From assembly GCA_027257055.1 (NCBI GenBank), contig JAPVLO010000039.1, positions 8,648,501 to 8,712,500 of the forward strand: a stretch of 64,000 bases of DNA, given 5' to 3'. Made by a program: the position numbers and the translations under genes. The number at the start of each line of letters is the position of its first letter. Position 1 is the stretch's first letter. The DNA is from Cephalopachus bancanus. Lineage: Eukaryota; Chordata; Mammalia; Primates; Tarsiidae. Below are positions 36,201-64,000 of the stretch, in pieces. Below the pieces are notes generated by a model, which was not told the DNA's origin, searched no databases, and saw nothing but the letters and a program-made list of their open reading frames with translations.

Positions 36201-36980
36201 GGGATTCTGTTCTTCCTCTTACAAGAAACACTTTCAACCAGCTTAGCAGGCTCTTATATAAAGTCCACACAACCTGCCTAAGACTGTTAACTCAGAACAA
36301 AACCTCAAGATGGGGGAAGCACTAGGCAAGGGTATTTCTGGGGTGGTGGCACCAGTTGCACTGCCCCGGGCCTGCTGCTACCCCGTGATCAGAGCATCTT
36401 TTAAAGCATTTACTGTCTCAGGGTGCAGACACCACCAGGTAGGAGCCCAGGCCACACCTGGCCATCCTGCCCCATCATCACCCCACAGAGATAGCAACCA
36501 AAGTGTGGCATAGGTTTGGCAGAAAGAAAGCAGCAGTGATCTGGGGCCTCCCTGCAGAGAAAGGGAGGTTAAAACTCCCAGCATGCAGCCACTAAGCCAA
36601 GGCACACACACTCCCTTCTCTAAGAAAACCCACTGGAATGTCCAACACCACAATCAAGGCAGAGCACAGGTTGAAATGGGATCACCACGCAGATCCTGAC
36701 ACGGGCCCCAGGGTTGGCAAGAAACTGCTCCAGGACCACAGCCTTTCAGATGTCAGCCCTTCCCAAGTTCTCATCCTCATCTGCTGGGACAGGCTCCGTG
36801 ACCAGCCGTCCCCACATGTTGCACACCGAGATGCAGAGATGCCTTTGTTCAGACCATCTTCTGGGGATCCTGGCTTGATGTTTTCTCCAGTTGGAAGAGA
36901 GCTTCATCTATGACAAATGAGGACTGCCAGCCCCATAAGCCCTCTCTGCAGCCTTCAGGATGCCCTGCCATGAGATGTAG
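33280..36980 (-). other. CRAMP1: CRAMP1 3' UTR
   Basis: About 3.7 kb after the CRAMP1 stop codon with no Alu. The left 1 kb is AT-rich. Open frames on both strands (up to 130 codons) have no recognisable domains and are treated as chance. The length is in keeping with a long CRAMP1 mRNA. Confidence 0.65.
33296..33329 (-). terminator. CRAMP1: CRAMP1 polyadenylation signals
   Basis: Two AATAAA hexamers on the minus strand, at 33329-33324 and 33301-33296, at the end of the long 3' UTR. A TGTGTA-containing stretch follows at about 33236-33245. Cleavage is inferred at about 33.27-33.31 kb, only some 450 bp upstream of JPT2. Confidence 0.6.
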
Positions 36981-58292
<21,312 letters not shown>

Positions 58293-58691
58293 CTGGGAGA
58301 AGAGTTTTGAAGGGACACTGAGGCCTCTGAATGAATGGAAAGGAGGAAGGGCCAGCGTGCCAGGGGAGGGAAGCCCGGCCAAGTGCCCATCTCAGTCTCC
58401 AGAGCCCACCCAGCCCTCCACGGGGCTCCCATGTTGGCAGACTCAGTGACAGACACAACGTGGTGATTCTGGATAGTCTACTGCTTTTCTGACCCTACCT
58501 CACACTCCATGGGGATGTCTGCTTTTTAAGGAAATGTGCTGTGTTTTCCCGCCTTGGCGACCGGCACAGCACTAGCTGCTGTTCCGTCCCCTGGAGAGCC
58601 CCCTGCACCTGGAGCCCCTCTGACAGTCACCCTTCTCTCCACCTGCTACAGCTCTCTGTACTCCTCCCGCTCTGGCCCCTCAGAACAAAAA

Positions 58692-59045
58692 CTCAACCCA
58701 TCTCTATGTGATCTCCGTGTGACCCCAGCCCACCTCCACATGACGTCTATGAGGATTCTCAATCTACTTCTATGTGACCTCCTTGCGACCTCTAATTCCA
58801 TCTCTACGTGACCTCTGAATTCATCTGCCTGTGACCTTTCAATTCATCCCTACGTGGCCTCCATGTGATGTTGCAATCTACCTTTGTGACCTCTCAACCA
58901 CTATATGACCTGTGTGACCTCTCAACCCACCTCTCTGTGACCTTCACGTGATGTCCCAGTCCACCTCTATGTGACTTCCATGTGATCTCTCAGTCTACCT
59001 CTGTGACCTGTGTGGAGGTCACCTCTACATGACCTCTCCATGATT
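58692..59045. repeat. Degenerate TGACCT-rich minisatellite
   Basis: Imperfect repeats of about 30-45 bases built on 'cacctctatgtgacctccat' and 'gtgacctctcaa'. By eye TGACCT occurs about nine times and AGGTCA once in 350 bases. No open frame of interest. Confidence 0.75.
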
Positions 59046-59204
59046 ACCTTGCCACATCAGCGCTGTGCCCCAGTCCTGCTGTAAATCACACTGGCAGGAC
59101 CCAGGGCACTCACAGCCACAGGGCATTGGGTTACACATTTCCCCCCAACAGCCCATAGGTGGGTCCAGAATCCATCAGCCTGCCCCAAATCTGTTTGCTA
59201 CAGG

Positions 59205-59280
59205 TAGATTCGAATTATATAAGTAATTAGTATATAACTAATATATACTATTACTAATAGTATATAAGTAATTAGTATAC
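59205..59280. repeat. AT-rich direct and inverted repeat
   Basis: 'tataagtaattagtata' occurs twice with an inverted 'taatatatactattacta' core between the copies; able to form a hairpin. Probably replication slippage. Confidence 0.6.
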
Positions 59281-59319
59281 AAGGGCAACAAGAACAGTTC
59301 CTTCTAAAAAATACAGTTA

Positions 59320-59470
59320 AAACTGGGCATGGTGGTGTGCAGCTGTAGTCCTAGCTACTTGGGAGGCTGAGGCAAGAGGATCTCTTGAGCCAAGGAGTTC
59401 AAGACCAGCCTCAGCAACATAGTGAGACCCAGACTCTAAAAATAAATTACTTAAATGAAATTTTAAAAAT
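59320..59470 (+). mobile_element. Alu fragment, right arm only
   Basis: Starts inside the element at 'actgggcatggtggtgtgca' and runs through 'cttgggaggctgaggcaaga' to an A-rich end. Confidence 0.75.
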
Positions 59471-59508
59471 GCAGCTGAAACGCTTTGGAAATCTCCAATA
59501 AAGGTAGG

Positions 59509-59725
59509 TTAGGTTGGTTGTGGTGGCTCACACCTGTAATTCCAGTGCTTTGGGAGGCCAAGGTGAGAGGATGTTTGAGCCCAGGAGTTCAAGACTAGCC
59601 TGGGCAACATAACAAGCCCTGATCTTTACAAAGGAGGTCAAGGCTGCGGTGAGCCATAATCCTGCCACTGCACTCCTGCCTGGGCAACAGAGTGAGACCC
59701 TTACCCCACCAAAATTAAAAAAGGT
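59509..59725 (+). mobile_element. Alu SINE with internal deletion
   Basis: 'gtggctcacacctgtaattc' start and 'gcaacagagtgagaccctta' end; the middle between the arms is missing. Confidence 0.78.
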
Positions 59726-60378
59726 TGGTTGTTTAAGAAACAGCGGTCATAGTATGTATGGGCAAGACAACTATTAGAGACTGAGGGACCTGGATAGACC
59801 TCGAAGTCTTATTGCTTTAGGCCCAGATGTCCTCACTCAGCTTTAAAACTGGAGACTATCAGTGGTGCATGATGAATGGAGTTTCTGATCTGAGAGAAAA
59901 ACCACCTAGAATCCTAAAGAGTGAACCCCAGTTGAAGAAAAGGCTTTGGCCAGCTGTCCGGTGGTTGGTGAATGATTGTGGGCTTTCATATTTTACAAAA
60001 TTTTGCTCAGGGTATGTGCATCTTGTTTTTATGACTTTCTGCTTTAACCTATGTTTTCAGTTAATCAACTCACAGTTGTGAGCCTGTCAGATAAGAGAGT
60101 TGCTTTTATGTTTGCCATTTTTTCTAAGAAACAGCAAAAAAAAAAGTTATAGGAAACATATAGTATGATTTCACAGATGTGCAAAAAATTATATATTCAT
60201 ATCTGTACATATCTATATACTTATGCATGTAAATTCCCTAAGGAAAAAATTCAAAGGATACACATGAAATTATTGTAAGTGGCTATTTTTGGCAAAGGGA
60301 GTAGGATGGAGTGGTTTAGAGGGTTTTATATATGGTTTGAAAATTTTATAAGAATATATTTATATATTGCTTATACAA

Positions 60379-60667
60379 TTTTTTTTGAGTTGGAGTCTCA
60401 CTCTTGATGCCCAGGCTGGAGTGCAGTAGCATGTTCATGGCCACCACTGCCTCGACCTGCTGGGCTTATGCTATCCTTCTGCCTCAGTCTCCCAAGTAGT
60501 TGACACTACAGATGTACACCACTACATCCGGCTAGTTTTGTGATTTATTGTAGAGATGAGGTCTCACCAAGTTGCCCAGGCTGGTCTCGAACCCGTGGGC
60601 TCAGGCGATCCTCTCGCCTTGGCCTCCCAAAGTGCTGGGATTACAGGTTGAACCACTGTGCCTAGCC
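60379..60667 (-). mobile_element. Alu SINE with target-site duplication
   Basis: Flanked by TTATACAATTTTT (about 60371 and 60669). 'gagttggagtctcactcttg' start, 'gtgcctagcc' end. Intermediate age. Confidence 0.88.
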
Positions 60668-61111
60668 ATTTATACAATTTTTAAAACGCTACCCTAACAC
60701 AATGCTGCCAAAATTAAAAAAGCGAACAATAGTTTCAAATAGAATGCCACACAGGAAGAACTCTCTCATGTCAATCCCCCACGGCTTGACTGAAAGAGCA
60801 GTCTCAACTGTGCATGTCTAAAGGGGAGATGGCCAGATCTGGCAGCCTTAGGCAGAAGAAAAGCACGTTGCCACAGTGTCCACTTCTCAGGAAACAAAGC
60901 TGTGATCCCCTTCTTAAAAGGGAAACACCTCTGATTTCCGCATTATGGAGTCCCAACATCCTACACAGTGGATGTCACCATCACTCTTAAAGTTTAAGCA
61001 AGTGTTTATAAGGCCAAGCAAACAGTGAAGTCCTGAGGGGAACGGGCAGGAGTAACTGGGAAGTCATTCGGTTCAGAGAGCTCAGGGATTCCTCATGCCA
61101 TGGCACCAACA

Positions 61112-61185
61112 ATTCCATCCACCCATCCGTCCATCCACTCACTCATGTCTCCATCTGTCCATCCTCTCACCCATCTTTCCATGTA
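61112..61185. repeat. ATCC/TCCA simple repeat
   Basis: Imperfect tetranucleotide tract ('ccatccacccatccgtccat') of about 75 bases. Confidence 0.8.
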
Positions 61186-61480
61186 CTGACTGAGTTCCTT
61201 CTGCTCTGGGAGTCAAACACAGGACATCAAAGAACAGAGAGGAGATTTCTAAAGTCTGGTCAAATAGGCAAGATGCCAGGAAGAAAGCTGCCAGGCCCAT
61301 CCTCTTTCTGCCTCGGTCTAGAAGGCTAATTCAGAGAGGATGAGTCTTCACATAATTTGTTCCACTGAGACAAAACTCTTGAACCACCTTAAACCAGGTG
61401 AAATAAAAGGCTAAGTGCCACAGCAGTTTCACTAATGATGTCAGGGTAAGGCTGCAGAAGAAGGAACCAGGAGGATCATT

Positions 61481-61768
61481 TTTTTTTTCTGAGTTGGAGT
61501 CTCACTCGGTCGCCCAGACTGGAGTGCAGTGGCCGCTTCCGGCCACCGCAGCCTCGACCTGCTGGGCTCCAGCGATCCTTCCGCCTCAGCCTTCCCAGTA
61601 GCCGGAATTACAGGCATGCGCTACCACGCCCGGCTGATTTTTTTTTTGATTTATTGTAGAGATGAGGTCTCGCTGCCCAGGCGGGTCTCGAACCCACGGG
61701 CTCAGGCAATCCACTCACCTCAGCCTCCCAAAGGCGCGGGATTACAGGCTGAGCCACCGAGCCCGGCT
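61481..61768 (-). mobile_element. Young Alu with target-site duplication
   Basis: GAGGATCATTTTT flanks it (about 61471 and 61770). The body has 'gccgcttccggccaccgcag', 'gaggtctcgctgcccaggcg' and 'cccaaaggcgcgggattaca', the same subfamily as 27654, 47517 and 48325. Confidence 0.92.
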
Positions 61769-62729
61769 GAGGATCATTTTTAAAGAGTAGTCATTAAGCA
61801 TGGAGTCAATTCTTAAACAACCTCCTCCAGTGTTGTGCTCTGGAAAAAAATGAACTTTTTCACTCATCGCTTTTTGTACCATTTGTGCAAAACAAAAGAG
61901 TAGCAGGCAAGGTTTACAAGGCCAGAAAAACTGTGTCATGTGGCACCTGTGTTTGTGATAATCACAATTTCTGTTAAACTGTTATTTTGTGACTTCCTTT
62001 TTTTCCTCTTTCAGTGAAATTGAGTGCCTCCTTTTTCATTACTAGGTAACCATTCTGATATTACAGTTCTTTTCCTTAGCTCTGAAATATTAAGTTCTAC
62101 TGATCAGCCTGAGGTTGGGCACTGCACAAAGTAAAGTGCCATGTTTGAAATCACAGGCAAGAAGGCCTCTTGGGCCTGGCCACTGTCCCAGGATGTGGCC
62201 CACACCTCCCTGCCCTAACACCAGCCCAGGCCTGGACTTCCCCAGAGCATAGAGGTTTAGGAGATGCTGTCTGTGGAGGAATCTTGACTGCACCTCTGGC
62301 TGAGTGAAGTCACACACAGAGGCTCTGCTGGAGCCCCTCTGGGAGCATCGCCTTAGCAAGCAGATCACAGAGAGATGCTGCCATGTGCACACAAGTCTGG
62401 CTTTCCCTCCTGATATGAGATTTATTTCCTTCTCCGCAGAGCCACTTGATAAATCTAATAACATGTGCTAAATTCTATGCCTCTGGGTCTGTGAACAATA
62501 TAAGGTTACATTTTAGTTTGGACCCTTTCTCAATTCATTTCCTCCTTAATTTAGCTTTATAATTCTATAGCTGATTCACAGTTAATTGAAAACAGGTCTG
62601 CAGGAGAAGCATGGATGGCAGCAAGTCAAATGATCCAATTGCTTTTGGTCCGAAATCCAATAGTAATCTTCCACAGGCACCTCACTTATTTGTCCCCATC
62701 TGTTTCACCTTTACCAGTTTGTTTGTTTG

Positions 62730-63019
62730 TTCTTTTTTTTTGAGTTGGAGTCTCACTCTGTCGACCAGGCTGGAGTGCAGTAGCACACTCTGAGCCTCGA
62801 CCTGTTGGGCTCAGGCGATCCTTCTGCCTCAGCCTTCCAGGTAGGTGGAACCACAGGCATGTGACACCCACACCCGGCTGATTTTTTAAAAAAAATTTAT
62901 TGTAGAGATGAGGTCTTGCCATGTTGCTCAGACTGGTCTCGCACTCCTGAGCTCAGGCAATCCCCTCACCTCCACCTCCCCAAGTGCTGGGATTACAGGT
63001 GTGAGCCACTGCACCTGGC
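62730..63019 (-). mobile_element. Alu SINE with target-site duplication
   Basis: TTTGTTTGTTCTT-like flanks on both sides (about 62720 and 63021). 'gagttggagtctcactctgt' start, 'gcacctggcc' end; somewhat older than the young subfamily. Confidence 0.87.
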
Positions 63020-63029
63020 CTTTTGTTTG

Positions 63030-64000
63030 TTCTTAAAAATGAATGTCTATTGGTAAAAGAATGGACCAGAGTGGAAGGTCCAGAAATGGACCATCACACC
63101 AGTCAAGTGATCTTTGAAAAGGGACAAAATCAACTCAATGGAGGAAAGGCAGTGCTTTCAGATGGCACTGGAACAACTCAACACAGAAAATATCAAGTGC
63201 TGGGGAGCATGGGGAGCAACCAGAATCCTTACTCTGGAAGAGAGTTTGGCAGGTCCTTGTCACGTAAGACACATGTTCTCTAGCTGCTCCTCCTGGGGAC
63301 TTAACCAGGTGAAATGAAAACCACGTTCACACAAAAACCTAGGGGCAAAACCTGGTTGCTGATTCACAAATGCTAAAAAACTGTAAAAGACCCAGAGTCC
63401 CTCCTCCTCTGGGGATTGGATAACAGACCGGGACGTGGACACCATAGATTGCTCACCCAGCAGTGGAAGGACCCACACAACCACCCAGAAGAACCTCAGG
63501 GGCACACTGCTGTGGACGTCCCATCCCCAAACACTACGTACCATGATTCCATGGCTTCCTGGAAAAGACAAAGTCTAGGGAATAGAGAGCAACTTGGAGG
63601 TTGCCTGAGGCTGGGCGTAGGGGAAGGGCTGACTACAGAGGGGCAGGAGGTATATTTGAGAGACTCAGAACTGTAAGTGAAAGAGGCCAATCTATGAGAG
63701 CTACTACAGGATAATTCCAACCAGATGATGACATTCTGGGGTAGGGATCACTATAAAGACAGTAAAAGGTTATTAGTTTCTTGAACAGGGGAGGGAGGAT
63801 GGACAGGCAGAGCATGGAATGCTCAAGACACTACTCTATATGACACTGTAAGGGTGGGCATCTGTTGTGACACATTTGCCAATCCCATAGAATATACAGC
63901 ACCAAGAGTGAGTCCCCATGTCCACTGTGGACTCTGGGTGATACTAATGTGTCAGTGGAGGATCATCAGTTGCAATAAGCAGACGGCACCAAGGCAAGGT
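63030..64000 (+). mobile_element. Old L1 3' end
   Basis: L1M-type sequence in plus orientation: 'caagtgatctttgaaaaggg', 'gttgcctgaggctgggcgta' and 'gtgatactaatgtgtcagtg' near the right edge. Several short open frames here are remnants of it. Confidence 0.72.

Larger units (their letters stand above)
58293..64000 (-). other. CRAMP1: CRAMP1 intron continuing past the window
   Basis: 5.7 kb with no further CRAMP1 exon recognised. It holds a TGACCT-rich minisatellite (58692-59045), a short AT-rich repeat (59205-59280), Alus at 59320-59470, 59509-59725, 60379-60667, 61481-61768 and 62730-63019, an ATCC-type simple repeat (61112-61185) and an old L1 3' end from 63030. Stretches such as 59.73-60.36 kb and 61.8-62.7 kb look unique. 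Confidence 0.65.

Overview
The window is primate nuclear DNA. It carries exons of three genes that lie side by side on human chromosome 16p13.3, all read from the minus strand here: CRAMP1 (3' two thirds, about 33.28-58.29 kb), JPT2/HN1L (complete, about 9.43-32.83 kb) and MAPK8IP3/JIP3 (promoter, first coding exon and start of intron 1, below about 5.76 kb). The order CRAMP1 > JPT2 > MAPK8IP3, all in one direction, is the human order as I know it. It is probably not human: the JPT2 and CRAMP1 proteins differ from the human ones as I remember them, and the Alu elements are not human types. The youngest Alus share a distinctive consensus (short left-arm deletion, 'gagttggagtctcac' head, 'aataaatcaaaa' linker) and still have target-site duplications. 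This suggests a strepsirrhine (lemur or loris group) primate; that is inference.

Layout from left to right. 1-5117: MAPK8IP3 intron 1, ending in a very G-rich minisatellite (about 4.27-5.11 kb) that abuts the exon 1 donor. 5118-5435: MAPK8IP3 coding exon 1 (106 codons), followed by a CpG-island promoter holding a CTCF-like site and a perfect CRE. 5.9-9.4 kb: intergenic, with three Alus. 9.43-32.83 kb: JPT2, with a 2.5 kb 3' UTR, five coding exons (570 nt, 189 aa) and introns full of Alus. JPT2 intron 3 holds an old L1 into which a processed pseudogene of RPS6KB2 (S6K2) was inserted. 32.04-33.15 kb: JPT2 CpG-island promoter with six CCAAT boxes, less than 0.5 kb past the CRAMP1 polyadenylation signals. 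33.28-36.98 kb: CRAMP1 3' UTR. 36.98-58.29 kb: fifteen CRAMP1 coding exons that chain in phase for 1008 codons plus stop. The N-terminal part with the SANT domain lies beyond the window. 58.29-64 kb: a further CRAMP1 intron with repeats and a TGACCT-rich minisatellite.

The three genes do not form a pathway: CRAMP1 is a nuclear Polycomb/linker-histone regulator, JPT2 a small disordered protein linked to NAADP signalling and microtubules, and MAPK8IP3 an axonal transport and JNK scaffold. I see no new multi-gene system. The observations most worth checking are a 400 bp duplication flanking a CRAMP1 exon and carrying an exon-like 81-nt ORF, the nested RPS6KB2 retrocopy, the TGACCT array, the G-rich minisatellite at the MAPK8IP3 exon 1 donor, and the two compact promoters. 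Exon boundaries were read by eye from splice consensus and reading phase; no alignment was run.
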